Assembly: GCF_032854445.1 (NCBI RefSeq)
Contig: NC_088305.1
Coordinates: forward strand, 3,169,001 to 3,233,000
Origin: Liolophura sinensis
Taxonomy: Eukaryota; Mollusca; Polyplacophora; Chitonida; Chitonidae
Length of the DNA stretch: 64,000 nt
Reading direction: 5' to 3'
Shown: positions 35,209 through 48,117 of the stretch, in pieces
Numbering within the stretch: position 1 is the stretch's first letter
How the letters are laid out: each line of letters begins with the position of its first letter
The notes under the pieces: generated by a model
Database searches by the model: none
What the model was told of the DNA's origin: nothing
Seen by the model: only the letters and a program-made list of their open reading frames with translations
Program-made: the position numbers and the translations under genes

Positions 35209-35491
35209 TGAATAATAGAGGTTTTTTCTTTGTATATTATAGAGGTTTCTTTTTTGTATATGATAGAATATTCTTCTTTGTACATAACAGAAGTATATTC
35301 TTTGAGCATAGTAGAAGTTTATTCTTTGTGCAAAACAGAAGCTTCTTCTTTGTGCATAATAGAGGTTTCTTCTTTGTGCATAATAGAGGTTTCTTCCTAG
35401 TACAGAATATCAGTTTCTTCTTTGTACATAACAGAATTTCTATTTTGTACACAATAAAGGTTTCTTCCTTGTACGTAACTGAAGTTTCTTT

Positions 35492-38400
35492 CATCATTGT
35501 TACCATAAACTGATTCTGATGAAGTCATTAGGTTGTTGTCGCACCGTAAACAAAAATGATCAAAAACGAATTCCTGTTGATATAATAGAGTTCAATTTTC
35601 GGATACAAAGCTGTAATGTTCTTTAACTTTCATATTCGCGATTGCGTGCATGGTGAACACTTGTCGATGGTATCACTGGACAAGCTGCACGTGGATGGCT
35701 TCGTCAGGGAGATATATACGGCAACATGCCCTGGATAGGACTCCTGTCAATCCGATGGTGGCCTTTTGTATGACTGCCATGTGTGTTATGATACCAACTG
35801 CTGTTCGCCAGTTATCGAGGTTAAGAAGAGTCCTGTCGGTGTAGACATGGACCGTGTAGCCTTCTAGGTCAACATCCCAAACGTATGACCATGATAAATA
35901 CATTTGGCAAAGTTAACAGTATCGGCAAGATGTTTGACCGCGCTTCCATACAATTTGGAATTAATTCCCTGTGTTATTTTAGCGGTCAATTAAGATGCAC
36001 ATGGGGAGCACATGTGGGAAACTCACCGCAGCGCACTACTTCCTGTGGAATCAAACTCGAGGACAAATATAGAAAACAAAACATCCAGGAGGCATTGTTA
36101 GGTAGTGAGGCCTGGGTACACTCAACCCCTGATCACCTATGACTAGAACCGAGCTCTCCTTGTGGCGTATGCCGAGAGCTGGGGATCCAGAATAGCTATA
36201 ACATGACCATATGCTGTATGTAGTGAAGGGTACCATTAACATCACTGTGCACTTTGATAATACTGATAAAGTTAAGCACGGTTCAAAACAGAAATAAAAG
36301 ATAAACAGAATATCAATTTAATTTACCAGTATGATAGCGTACTGTTTTATAGTTTGGAAAACAACGGTTTGCTCATATTTAAGTGTTTCAGGACGGGTCC
36401 GACAAGTTATAATGTAACTTTCATCCTGTAGAAAAAAATGTTTAAGTCGGTGAATTAAAAAATAAGACAAAATGGATTGACAGAAATAATTCAATTACAA
36501 GTTTTAGAACTCTTTTTGTAATTCTTAAGGAGGAGTGCGCATATATATATGTGTGTGTGTGTGCGTGTGTGTTTACAGTGCATATATCTTCAAAATCAAA
36601 AAGCAATTACCAAAAGACCCTTAATTTATCTTAACAAAAATTGGCAATAGCTTTTTTAATTGCACTTATCTAACAAGGGTTGCCTCATACTATGTTCCTG
36701 TACAAAGTACAAGACAGAACACTTTCTTTTCCCTATGGCGAGCCGAATTAATATTCCCATAAACAGTATCCGCGTTAGAGCGTATAGTTATTTCACTGTT
36801 CTCCACAGGGTCTTAATACCAATACAGTTACTGAGGTTAATAAGTCCAACGTCACTGTAAAAAGCCGTTGGTATTCTAACGTTTTGAGGCACTGGGGTAT
36901 TGACGGCATGTGACTCACATCCAAGTACTTCAGTGTTTAAAACTGTATTATGTACATTGCGGAATTGTGAAATGTAATCTTGGTCTATTTACGTACTGTA
37001 TGTAATCAGTGTAAGATTGTTATGTATGAATGAAATGTGCTGCTGTTACCGGTCATGATACTCGGTCTATTTTCCATGCTGAATTTCATGTGAATACAAA
37101 AAAAGAATTCACAGAAGGAAAGCCCGAATAAAACAAACTCTTAGGTTACTTTCACCAAACTTCGCACAATAATGTTGCGCATTTTCGCTCATCGCCAATC
37201 ATGTACTAGACTTACAGGTTTTATCTCAGCGCCAATCATGTACTAGACTTACAGGTTTTATCTCATTCTGACCAAGTTAAGTGAAGGTATTCATAGCCTT
37301 CACTGATCATCTGTGTCCTGATTTCAAGACTGATAATCTCTCAAATCAGTATACAGGTCAAAACGACAGAACTGGTCGAAGATTTCAATCTCTGCATGTA
37401 AGCTAGAATCTGGAAAGTATAAAGCTTTTGGGCTAATATTTTCCTCCCTGTCGTGAATCCAGTGAGCTTTATACTGGAGGACGGCAACTATTTCCGTGTG
37501 TGGCGAATGACCGCGAAAGGTAAGGCTTGAATAAACAATAGCTTTACAAACTTTTAGGTCTAACATGTGGGCTTCATTATGACAGCACAAAGCCAGCTCT
37601 TTCATGATTCCATTTTGCCACATCAAACGATCTCGTTTTCCCGTGAGATTTTACGAGAATGTCAATGTATAGTGACTTGAAATAAACTTGGTACAGCCAA
37701 ACAATCAAAATCGTTTGACATGAATGTTGTTCTTGGAATATACTACAAATCTGTCCTATTAATGTCAAACGCTACTGTCAGTGTTGGTATGAAAAAGAAC
37801 GGGTAAATATCATTTGATCGACAAAATTAGAATAAACCGTAGTAATGAACGATCCGGCGTGAATATATACTAGTAACCTGTAACAGGAAAGGTTGGCAAA
37901 TTTGACTGCACTATACAATATTTATGTAAAGATTTCAATTTCGGCTTGGAATGTCGTGGTTAACGCGATGGTTATTTCGAAATTTACCTATATGCGTTTT
38001 TCCAAAATGTAATGAAAATTCATATCGCAGTGTAGAACCTATATTTTGAACGATTTAAATACCAATTATTCCGTGTAAATATTTTAGTGAGCATCAAAAT
38101 TTTCTTTTTCCTCTATTATGAGATTTTGCCAACTTAAAGTAATATATTCGATGGATATTCCGCCCATGCATCAATAGGTAAAGCATTTTTTATTCACAAT
38201 CAAATTGTATTGAAATGTATGATGTTCCCTTTAACTATCTTGCCGAAAATTGAAGAAAACATTGGAAATAAGTGATTCTAATAATTAATTAATTCACCAT
38301 TAAATATTTACTGACATTAAAGATGGATTTGTTACAGTGTGTCCTCCTTGGGAAAAAATGTGCAAATGAGACATCAAAGTGTCGTATTCTTCCAGAACTT

Positions 38401-39211
38401 TTCCCAGTTGATTACATAGAGGGGCTTATATATGGATGTGTGGAGAACCCAGCATCATTTTGTATTCTCAGACCTCAAAATGCCAAAAGACCAAACTGTT
38501 GAAAAAAGAGGTGGAAGTGGCAATAATTGGCGGTCGTGATTCTGCAGCAAAGATATAAAGAGACCAACGATTGCGAAGATGCCAAAATGCAAAAGATTCC
38601 TCTGTGCTTGCTGGATGAAATGTCAGTGTCTCCCAGTTGCAAAGATCATAGGGCAAGGGAGCACCGGTCGAAGATTTGATTGTCACGAAGGAAAACAAAA
38701 TCGGCTGGCTCCGTATTTTGTATGTAAACCATTTTATCGGCTCATCAGTCAGCATGTAAATACACACTGACATATCAACTTTGGTAGTTCGCTCGCAGCG
38801 CCCCCTCGAACCCTATGAATTGGAAAACGCAGACGATCGCTAATACAGATATATCTACGCGTAACTGAAGATACGAGATTGTAAATACGTGTTCGTCTGT
38901 GTATAGCTCCCTGAGGAATAGCATACGTCATAAATGTATATTATAAATGACAAACGCTGTCGTGGGTTTTTTCGCTACACGTGTAAATAAACATTTATAT
39001 TTGAAGTGATTCTGTCCCGAGCGTTGTATATAATGAGACAGAACAAAATTCAAGAACATATTTGAATCCACACTTTTAAAAAGTTGGTTCTTATGAATAT
39101 ATTTATGTCAACCTAAAACCACCCCTACAAGTTAAATGTGTAGAGCGGGTACTTTCGTAAAAATGCGTTTCATATTTTTAAATCGCCTTTTTTATCGACA
39201 ATAAAACATCC
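35492..39211. other. Unassigned DNA; minus-strand frames of uncertain status
   Basis: Minus-strand frames at 35673-35903 (contains SYVWDVDLEGYTVHVYTD), 37324-37626 (contains LHAEIEIFDQFCRFDLYTD) and 38468-38773 have balanced composition, but I recognise no domain and cannot join them with splice sites. A (TA)/(GT) microsatellite lies at 36541-36571. I do not call a gene here. Confidence 0.35.
37193..37266. repeat. 37-bp tandem duplication
   Basis: 'cgccaatcatgtactagact' followed by 'tacaggttttatctca' occurs twice head to tail without a visible mismatch, so it is a recent event. Confidence 0.95.
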
Positions 39212-39364
39212 CATTACACTAACAAAAATATTCGGTTAGTATAGCCGAACAAATCTGTCATATACAGGACCAAAATTTTCTAGCAATAACATAATCTATT
39301 CTGCCATCACTCAGAAAACCAAATATTCTGTCAGTTTACTTGATTACTTTTTTTAGAGTGTAGT
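39212..39364. mobile_element. MITE-like element, copy 3
   Basis: It starts 'ccattacactaacaaaaata' and ends 'gattactttttttagagtgt'. The interior 'taacataatctattctgcca' and 'tcactcagaaaacc' aligns with copies 1 and 2. Confidence 0.65.
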
Positions 39365-40252
39365 CGCCTGTAACAGTTATGCACAGTAATAAGTAATCTT
39401 CTGTTGGCGACTAAGGTGGAGATATTTCTGTCCAGATTCTGACCATATCTGAGAGAATTGTGAGACATACAGTGTTATGCATATAGCGAAGTTTATGTCC
39501 ATAAGATTCGAACCATTTCCCCCTATTTTACCAAGCGCTATAAGGTGTGAAATGGCATCGCTGACCCCGCCACATCTAAATAACCCGATATACCGTTGAA
39601 AATCTAAAACAAATGTTGCCGACAAAGGAACAATAAATCTGCATTCCCTGTTCCGCTTTTGCTCTATGAAGTTTTGCTGGGTTCAGTTTCTCCGCCACGT
39701 TGAATCAATTTTGTGATAAGTGAAATCACGCGGTGCCGAGGTCTTCCCTCACGCGGAAACTTGGGTCCTCTCACTATATATCGGCACGGAGGACAGATTT
39801 AATTCATACAGAAAGGTGGTTTTTATAAAGGCTTCGGTTCCTCGATCGGATCACAGCTCCCGTGCTACAGCACGTGGAAAGTCAAGAAATAAACAAGAAA
39901 ACGGTGTCAGTCAATAAGCTCTAACTCAAACAAACACAGCTGCACTATTTCGCAGGTTATGTCACATGGTTCTCATTTGGCCACCAGATGTCGCTGTAAA
40001 CATTCGGCCCGCCTCGGCACTTACCGGCATCAATGACCTAGTCTAATGGCCACTGTATATACATACACCTGCTAATTGTTTCAGTCTTCGTCTCACCCGA
40101 AATACAATTGTCAATCACAGCCCCCAAGCTATACGTACACGGAGGTAGGTCCAGTATCTTGTACACGCAGACAGGCAGGCAGACAGATTACACCAAGAAC
40201 CTCTGGCAAGAAGCAATTAATAATAGTACTACTGACAATATTTGATACCTTT
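39365..40252. other. Unassigned DNA
   Basis: A minus-strand frame at 39377-39625 lacks a recognisable domain. Nothing else seen. Confidence 0.45.
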
Positions 40253-40349
40253 CACCCAGTCTCTGTCCAGTTTCCTCCCACCACCGTAATAGTGAAGTAT
40301 CCTTGAGTACGACGTAAACATCAATGAAGTAAACAAATAATAAATAAAA
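40253..40349 (+). mobile_element. SINE family 1, 3' fragment
   Basis: It holds 'tccagtttcctcccaccacc' then 'agtgaagtatccttgagtac' and 'gacgtaaacatcaat' with an AATAA tail. Confidence 0.85.
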
Positions 40350-40709
40350 AAAATAAGAAAGTATATATAAAGTGGGTAGAGAATCTTGTGCTTTGAACAC
40401 AGTTCGGACAAAGGTATATATGTATGTATAAATGCTTTTATTCCAGTTCTAACCCAAAACTGCATTTTCATACATATATTTGTTCAGGGATAACACATTT
40501 TCAGCTGATATTTTCCTTTAAATGTAAATAAAAAAAAACACACACACACACACAGCTACTGCACATGCAGGTCCAGTTGTTCAGAATCTATTAGCTGTGA
40601 AACCGGGCATCAACGTTAGTCTGCACTGAATTTAGCCAGGAGCCTGGACAATGGTTAAAATAGCTGGCAAAGCTCCTACTTCTTTAAACCCGTCGCTTAT
40701 ATTCAACTG

Positions 40710-40860
40710 CCGTACGTGGTAAGGTCTTTCAACAACCTGCGGATGGTCGTGGTTTCCACCGGGCTCTGCTCAGTTTCCTCCCACCATAATGCTGGTCGCC
40801 GTCATATAAGTGAAATATTCTTGAGTACGGCGTATAACACCAATCAAATAAATAAATAAA
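40710..40860 (+). mobile_element. SINE family 1, 5'-truncated with perfect duplication
   Basis: It starts within the body at 'ccgtacgtggtaaggtc' and is intact to the AATA tail. A 12-bp duplication tatattcaactg (40698-40709, 40861-40872) shows it inserted already truncated. Confidence 0.95.
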
Positions 40861-41315
40861 TATATTCAACTGTCTGTAAAATCAGTCATACTCGGTACTA
40901 AAATGTTCTTCATCACTGACACGGAACACTTCGAGCTCTACACATTGATATGTTGGACGTCTGTATTGGTGCAAACAAAGTACGGTTAGAATACCTTTTC
41001 TAATTCAGAATGCTATATAAACCCCATCGTGATGGAGCTTATTTTTGAGACGAGCTTTTCATTGTTCCGGCTGATGTCATTATCGCTCAAACAGAAAAAA
41101 AATGTATGCATTTGATATACGGTATGCCTCACTTATGCCTCACATCCGGCATGGTACGGATAGCCTGCTACAAAAACGACAAAATGAAAAAAGGGAGATG
41201 ATTCATGCTGTAAAAAGAACTTGGGGCATGAAAGAAAATGAGATATCTGACAAGGCAGCAACCGACGTATGTTCGTGTCAAATACGAGAACGGCATCAGA
41301 AATGAAAGATGGTGT

Positions 41316-41816
41316 AGGCATTACACTATAAAAATAATGTGTTTATTTTAACTTAATATTATGTTTTCTAATTGATCTCAAACTAGATTATGTTACTGTG
41401 TCATAATATTATGTTCTGGACAACATTTAGCTGTTACACCAACAAACGTATTCTGTTTGAGAAACAAAGAAAGTATGTGAGAAAAAAGTATGGTAGCCAA
41501 ATAGAAAAGCATGTAGGCCCATGCGATTTCATCTTACAAATCTGCCATGGTTCAAAGTCGCGTAATTAATTTAATAGAATGTTCTTAAAAACCATAAAAT
41601 AAGCAACAGAACTGACACCAAGCACGTCACGAGAGCATGGGTGTTTATCTGCTCATCACCATGGTGACACCATAATGTGCTTCCTACAAGTTTTGTTTTT
41701 GGAGGAAATATATAAGAAAACAATTTGTTTGAATAACATGGTCTATTCTAACATCACTCACAAAACATAGTACTGGCATATTGTTGTCCATTTAACAGAT
41801 TATTGATTAGAGTGTA
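41316..41816. mobile_element. MITE-like sequences, copy 4 (two pieces)
   Basis: 41316-41470 holds 'gcattacactataaaaataa', 'ataatattatgttctggaca' and 'gttacaccaacaaacgtatt'; 41716-41816 holds 'aacatggtctattctaacat', 'cactcacaaaac' and 'cagattattgattagagtgt'. These match the start and end of copies 2 and 3, with about 245 bp of other sequence between, so this may be one interrupted copy. Confidence 0.5.
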
Positions 41817-42360
41817 CATGCACTCCAAATTTATCTATTTGTGCTTTGAAGTACCGACAGTACTCATCTGTGGTAAAGCCTAAAGCAGATTACATTAACT
41901 AACCCGCGGCTCTTACTCGAGCAAATAGCTTTACTTTTTATCTGGTGATTGAGGATAAAAGGCGATTAGTGGGCTCCCGTAGGTCCGGTTTTGACGGTGA
42001 CGCCGTCTCCATCATCTAAGAACTGATTTTACTTATAGTCATCTGCATGTATTTGTACTCAGTTTTTCACGCGCGTGGAATGGAAAGCCAGGTAAACTTA
42101 TTTATGTATGCATGCTTGACACGCGGGCCTACATGTCCGTCTTCAGAAACCGAAAAACTAGGAACTTTTGATTTTGAAGCTGGGTTTTAGAATGCTCAGT
42201 TTCCAGGGTCATGACTTCATGTGTCATTTTATGATGTATCTTTCCCGTGTAAGCTGCGCAGGATTTGTCATATTATATAGGAAATAGGAAAATTTTGATT
42301 TTGGCCTACTTGCATGCTGATATGTGTCTGGTTTGGGGAGATCCATTATTCACGATGTGA

Positions 42361-42462
42361 TGTATTCATTTTATTTATTCATATATTTATATGTTTATTT
42401 GTTTATTTACATATCTTTTTAGTTAAGGGACTGGTGTTTTACACCATACACTCAAAAGATAA
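42361..42462 (-). mobile_element. Possible SINE family 1 tail remnant
   Basis: A T-rich tail followed by 'ctggtgttttacaccataca' and 'ctcaaaaga' resembles the reversed 3' end of family 1, much degraded. Confidence 0.4.
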
Positions 42463-43616
42463 CATGTTGATTTTAAGAGAAAAACTGTTGTCTGACAATC
42501 TTTATGTTGAATTAATTTATCTTACATTATCTACGCTAAAACGAACGCATTTATTTTCGGTAAATTATTATACGTATTACACAGTTTTAGAATTTAACGT
42601 TTTGACAAGAAAGCGGAATATATGCTAACTCTAGCTAAGCTTCAATTAACGTGGCAGACATAAACTAAATTTTAAAGAGTGACTGTCAAGCGAACTCTTT
42701 TCTACGCGCGTATATATATCCTAAATTTATACGTAGGGTTGAAAGGTCAGAGTCATTCGCTGTGTTGACCTGTCCGCGTATGAATTCTGCAGGTCGTTTA
42801 TAACTTGTGTGCTCGCCGATAACATCTGATCCTCTGTCCGCTTCTGTCATGGCGCTGGGTTATTAGTTCCACAGAATGTGTATAGCTGTCTTCTCCGACT
42901 CTGACACAGGTTTGGCTGTTACTTTACACCAAATGATAAGAAACAGCCACCGAAAAAAAAAGAAGAAAAAAATGCCTTCCAGGGGTGTTTGGGTAACAGT
43001 GATAAAATAATAGCTTTAAAAGTGTTGATGTTTACAAATATACTGTACTAGATACATTAATGACCGTGGTTCATGGTCTGACAGATTAAAATACATAGCC
43101 AGCTGAATTATGTAAGATTCCTGACACAATCGCTTAAGATAAGGCTAAACATTTTAACATATGGTCCATTCACCAGCACACATCATCTTCCTAATTAGCA
43201 TTAGCATGGAAGGGTAGGAATTACCACTGACTCCACGATCAAAAAATTGCAAAAGCTGAAAACAGCGCCTTGGCATGTCAATCAAAGAGACAGGATGGAA
43301 ACAGATAGCTGTACAAGAGCATAGCTTAACTTTTGGAGCATTTTTATTCCATTATTCATTTGATTATTTATTCACATTATAGGATTTATTTATGCAGGAG
43401 GATTTTTGCTTGTCTTTGTTCCCTAAATCTTTTGACTTCGTACACAAATGAAGGTTTTCCACGAAAACTTGCTGATAATTCCTGGAGATGAGTTCAAGTG
43501 ACAAGCAGTGTGCGGCCAAAAAGTGAGAGCCTACATAGCAGATCAGCAGCATGTGGTTAGACCTATGTGCAATGTGTCTCAGCATGACGAGAACAGAAAC
43601 TCTGCTCTTCAGGTAA
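42463..43616. other. Unassigned DNA
   Basis: No gene or repeat family recognised. Confidence 0.45.
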
Positions 43617-43700
43617 ATTTATTTTATGTATTTGAATGGTGTTTCACGCCATACTCAAGAATATTTCACGAATACGACGGCGGTGAGCGTTATGGTGGGA
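43617..43700 (-). mobile_element. SINE family 1, 3' fragment
   Basis: 'gtttcacgccatactcaaga', 'atttcacgaatacgacggcg' and 'ttatggtgggaggaaacc' are present; the rest is lost. Confidence 0.8.
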
Positions 43701-43792
43701 GGAAACCGACTCTACCTGCGGATATACATGCTGAGTGATAATGTAGGTAACATGTAACGACCTGCCCAGTAGAATCATAGATCTGTCAACGT

Positions 43793-43920
43793 ATTTATTT
43801 TATTTATTTGATTGCTATGTAATGCCATACTCAAGAATGTTTGGCGGTCAGTTTCGTGGGTGGATGAATCGAGATTCTACGAGGAAACCACCGACCTTTG
43901 GCAAGATACTACATGGCTAA
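43793..43920. mobile_element. Degraded SINE tail with family 3 block
   Basis: A reversed tail ('tatttgattgctatgtaatg', 'ccatactcaagaatg') is followed by 'gaggaaaccaccgacctttg' and 'gcaagat', the block shared with 20775-20925. Confidence 0.55.
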
Positions 43921-45593
43921 TTTTCCAACGTGCAAGTGACGTACAGATTCTTCAAAGAACGTTGGATTGCTCAAACAGCCAAGACAAGTGTCGCTGAACG
44001 CTTGTTGTAACCAAGAAAGTGCTGAGTAGCAAAATGTCGTGGAAGGTCGTTGATGAAAGTACAGGATTAATATAGCAACAAATCTGCTTAACGTTTGAAG
44101 TCTAAGCAATCATGTAGTCTATACATAAACTGAATACGCACAAACGTGAATTTGGCCACACAACATGCTTAAGAGGGAAAAGATATTTGTCCTTATTTTG
44201 GGGACACTTCCTATAGACACATTCACAATGAATATTTATCAGCTTGTTGATGTCAAGTACTTTCTCCGCATGCCGAAAATGTTTCCAGTCAGTGCTTCCT
44301 TTAACATGTCTACAAGCTTGTTAAGGTAATTTTATTTTTTCATATGAGAAAGCCTGTCTGATTCTTTCTTTTTTGTGTGTCGGAATTTCTGTCACATTCA
44401 GTCTTTGTTCTTACTGGAAGTCAGTATCAGACTCACAGGTAAACTTTGTCCATGTCACGTGCTTTTCTTTACTGGAAATTACCATTGCCATTGTTGTGTT
44501 GCCAAATATTTATTTCCATGTTGGAGAGTTATGTCAGATATATCTTTTTTCCTGTATGGAAATTTACCAGCTTCTTCCTTGTCTCATTTCGGAAAGTCTG
44601 TCTGTGGTACTTACTTTTTCCTGATTGAAATACACCTGATCGTTTTTCAACTAGATCACAGTGGTATCGCTCCTCTGGTTTTACTCAGCCTCATGCTGTG
44701 GTCTTTAGCATTAAGTATTTTTACCAAGAAGTTAGGTACTTGCTTTTTCGTGCCTGTGGAATTCTGTCAAGCACATAAAGCAAGGATGCGATGGGGTGTG
44801 ATCGACGGGGTGGGGTGGGTGGTGAGGGTTGTTATGTTTATTTAGTGAACTACGGATTTAAATAATGAATCATATAAACAAATTAATACTGTTTCCCAGT
44901 CTTTTAAAGGGTTTGCTTACACATTCAGGTGTACAACAATTCAAATAATATGTTTTTGCCAGAGTATTTGTCCAAAGGGGCGTGGGTACAATTCACATTA
45001 ATCTACATTACAGGGAGCATCCCTCTAAAATATATAAGCAAAATTGGCAAAAATATATTCGAGTGTGAATTACTAGTGTACTACCCAACTCACGGCATGC
45101 ATTTGGACAAATCTTGGAAGTTGTTACCAGAAGCACGGACACTTGTAAATTTCCTCAACTCTGTCCTAAAACAAAGCGCCGCAAACAAAATGAATGTGAC
45201 TCACAAGCACCCCGTTACCATAGATACACGAATTGTTCTTTGAAACAGTAAATGGAGTTGATAGTTTTGAGAGTGACGCCCTATGGCTATAGCTCTGTAC
45301 ACCCCCACGCATTCACTTCCGAGTAGCCCCACTGAATAAGCGCCGTTGTTGTTGTCCTAGGTGATTCATAAGTCCCATGGGTGTTGCGGAAATTTCTGTT
45401 TCCTGACTCGGCAATTTTCCCCGACTTTTCGTCACCATGTTGTAAGCTCTCATGTCTGCTGTCTAACCATATCCATTGTTCTTCCGGTCTGAAATAATAT
45501 TACTGACATTTTTCATACAGGCTTTTTGTTTAACGTCAAGATTCTGAGCTCTGAAGTTATGCGACAAGCACTGAATATTCATCCTACACAATG

Positions 45594-45594
45594 A

Positions 45595-45653
<59 letters not shown>
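45594..45653. repeat. (CA)n(TA)n microsatellite
   Basis: About six CA units followed by about 24 TA units. Confidence 0.97.
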
Positions 45654-45655
<2 letters not shown>

Positions 45656-46604
45656 CGTTTAACCCGGTAACATACCGTGAAAAGAGTCAACTTTCTGACC
45701 ATGTAAAGTTGGTCTGGGTCATTTCATTTTTAACTCTTGGATATTTGATGCATAACTATATGTCGTCAGTATTTCGGCCAAATCATGGCGATTGGAGAAT
45801 TGCAAGAAAATGTTTAACCAAAAGCGTAAACATAACGTCAAGCCGAAAGCGTGTTGCATTCCAAATATTAAATCATGAGAAAAGACACTGTGTCTGAAGG
45901 AGTTCAAAAAGATCAATTAAATGCACCATTTCTACATCTTTTACATGGCGTTTTTAAAGGGAATAATTTGAAAATTGTGACGTTAAATTTTTTCTTCAAA
46001 ATCAAAAAATGAAAAGCACGAAACGCATATGTATAGTGCTGCCATTACTTGTCTGTGGCAAAATTTTAACTTCACCAAATACACACATGCGTGCATGCTG
46101 GTTTAGACACTTTTTATAAATCAATTCAGAGAACATCGACGTATGTGAAATATTTTACAGTTACTGGGTATAATACACAATTCTTTTAAAATAACTCAAC
46201 CATTTTTTTTTAATATTCCTTCTTCTCGTTGAGTTTCCGGCTTTTTCTGGTTCTCAGTTGGATGCGCATATACATGTACGCTTTTATGCATGTATATCGC
46301 TCATTGCTGAATATTATGAACTTTGCACCTTTCTTCACACGTGTAGAAAGAGAAGAATTCATTACAAGTAAAGTCATTCATCACGCTTACATGGCTTCAA
46401 CGCTTGCACTTCCGCTTCATTTTTTCTTGAGTTCAAATTTCCGCCGTAGTTACAACTGCGTGGACGGAATTGCTTAAAAATGCAGGAATCTCTCCCCCGC
46501 CACCCCCCCCCCCCACACCCCCCACCCCCAACGACTGCACTCTGACAAATCTTGCAGCCCTAACGAAAAAAAAAATAGTTCGTGTAACAACTGCTCGGTG
46601 TAGA

Positions 46605-46714
46605 TCTTCGTGCTCTGGGAGCGCACCCAAAATGACCACTTAAAGCTGACAGTTAGTGGTCTTCGTGCTCTGGGAGCCCTGTGAGCGCAGCCAAACTGAC
46701 CACTTAAAGTGGCA
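46605..46714. repeat. 55-bp imperfect tandem duplication
   Basis: 'tcttcgtgctctgggagc' followed by 'aatgaccacttaaag' appears twice; the second copy has a 9-bp insertion ('cctgtgagc'). Confidence 0.85.
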
Positions 46715-47216
46715 GCTGCCGCCCGTGCTAGCTTGCCATATTCATCGAAAGCTTCAAGTGCCGCTTTTCCTCAATCACAGGGGGTTTGGTAGCGTTTGTC
46801 GGAAAAAGCAGACCAAACTCAACAATCCTACTCTGTTCTCTAGGTTCTACCTAGTTAGGACCATGCGTACCCCCCACATACACAGGCTTGTAGTGTAAAT
46901 CACTGTGCTGATACCCACACCGAGCCCCCAGGCAAAATGTCAGAGCTGGGACCGACCTGTTTGGTAAAGAAATAAACCAAAGTTTTGCAAAGGCCCGAGG
47001 ACATTCTCCCGATCAAGGAACGTAGCGTTTGATCCTACATACAGAATGACGGACTTCAAGGGCTGGAGACATCGCGATATACAGAAACACCCTTATACAA
47101 TTGGCTTGCTGAATGTGAGTTTGAAGGATGTGGGGATGTGGTAGTGGCGAGAGGGGGATTGTATACATGCACAGAAATTCGTCAGTCATTTCACTTGCTC
47201 ACATTCGACCACTGCC

Positions 47217-47479
47217 ATGTTTGTGGCCGAGGGGTTTAGCGTGCCAGTGCGGCGCAATGACCCAAGAGCCTCTCACCAGTGCGGTCGCTGTGAGTTCAAG
47301 TCCAGCTCCTGCTGTCCTCTCTAAACATAGTTGGAAGGTCTGTCAGCAACCTGCGGATGGCCGTGGCTTTCCCCCGGGTTCTGCCCGGGTTCCCCCCACC
47401 ATAATGCTGGCCGCAAGCATATAAGTGAAGTATTTTTAGTATGGCGTAACATACCAATCAAATAAAAAAATAAATAAAT
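47217..47479 (+). mobile_element. SINE family 1, near full length
   Basis: The head (with a 'gtggccgaggggtttagcgt' variant), B-box-like 'gtgagttcaagtccagct', body and AATA tail are all present. No clear duplication is visible. The frame across it is not a gene. Confidence 0.93.
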
Positions 47480-47706
47480 CATAAGTACTGCATTATTATT
47501 CTCAATTCAGTGCGGGCGGTTATAAAAGCTTACTGTAATACACGGAAAGATCAAGGCACAGAGTACGGGGCATGATGGGCATGTTGCCAGTACAAGCTTT
47601 GATGAATGTTATGTAGCGCTACAGACATGTCACGCCGTATGAAAGGATTTACAAGCCTGATTGCAAGTACTTAAGCTTACCTGTGCATTATGTACAATAG
47701 ACTCTC

Positions 47707-48117
47707 GGGGCCCTCGTGGTCGAGGTGGTTAGCATACCAGCACAGCGCTATGACCCAAGAGCCTCTCTCCAATGCGGTCGCTGTGTGTTCATGCTGGCTT
47801 CCTTTCCTGACGTATGTGGAAAGGCTTTCCAGCAGCGTGCGAATGGTTGTGGGCTTCTTGCGTCTACGTATGTATGTATGTATGTATGTATGTATGTATA
47901 CTTTGGGTTTTACGTCGGACTTAGCAAGTTTTTAGTCATATGAAGACGAGGAGTCGTTAAATGTGTGTATATATTCTGTGCCTTCCTTTGGCAGGAAACC
48001 TGCGGATGGTCGTGGGTTTCCCCCAGGCTCTGTTCGGTTTCCTCCCACCATAGTGCTGGAATAAAGTGAAATATTCTAGAGAATGGCGCAAAACACCAAT
48101 CAAATAAATAAATAAAT
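47707..48117 (+). mobile_element. Composite: SINE 1 head, (ATGT)n, SINE 2 fragment, SINE 1 tail
   Basis: 47707-47866 is a family 1 head and body; 47868-47899 is an ATGT microsatellite; 47900-47957 is an antisense family 2 3' fragment ('ttttacgtcggacttagcaa', 'tcatatgaagacgaggagtc'); 47993-48117 is a family 1 3' half with tail. The two family 1 parts overlap by about 28 bp of consensus, so this is not a clean nested insertion. Confidence 0.8.

Larger units (their letters stand above)
34277..35491. repeat. About 23-bp minisatellite interrupted by two SINEs
   Basis: The unit is 'ttctttgtgcataatagaag' plus 'ttta/tttc'. It occurs as about ten units before 34495, about ten between 34708 and 34944, and about twelve after 35209. 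One SINE family 2 and one SINE family 1 copy, both antisense, split it. Units are 70-95% alike by eye. Open frames rich in FFVHNR or LLCTKKK on either strand are repeat artefacts. Confidence 0.93.
43921..47216. other. Unassigned DNA with simple repeats
   Basis: It contains a (CA)(TA)n run (45594-45653), a poly-C tract (46501-46530) and a 55-bp duplication (46605-46714). The 44373-44845 frames are Phe/Cys-rich and traverse a diverged 'ttactggaa' repeat; I see no real coding signal. Confidence 0.45.

Noticed and set aside
35237-35513. LLCTKKK / FFVHNR-rich frames on both strands
   Set aside because: Repeat translations of the 23-bp minisatellite.
44373-44845. 156-codon Cys/Phe-rich frame
   Set aside because: T-rich sequence with a diverged short repeat; alternative frames are equally open and no domain is visible.
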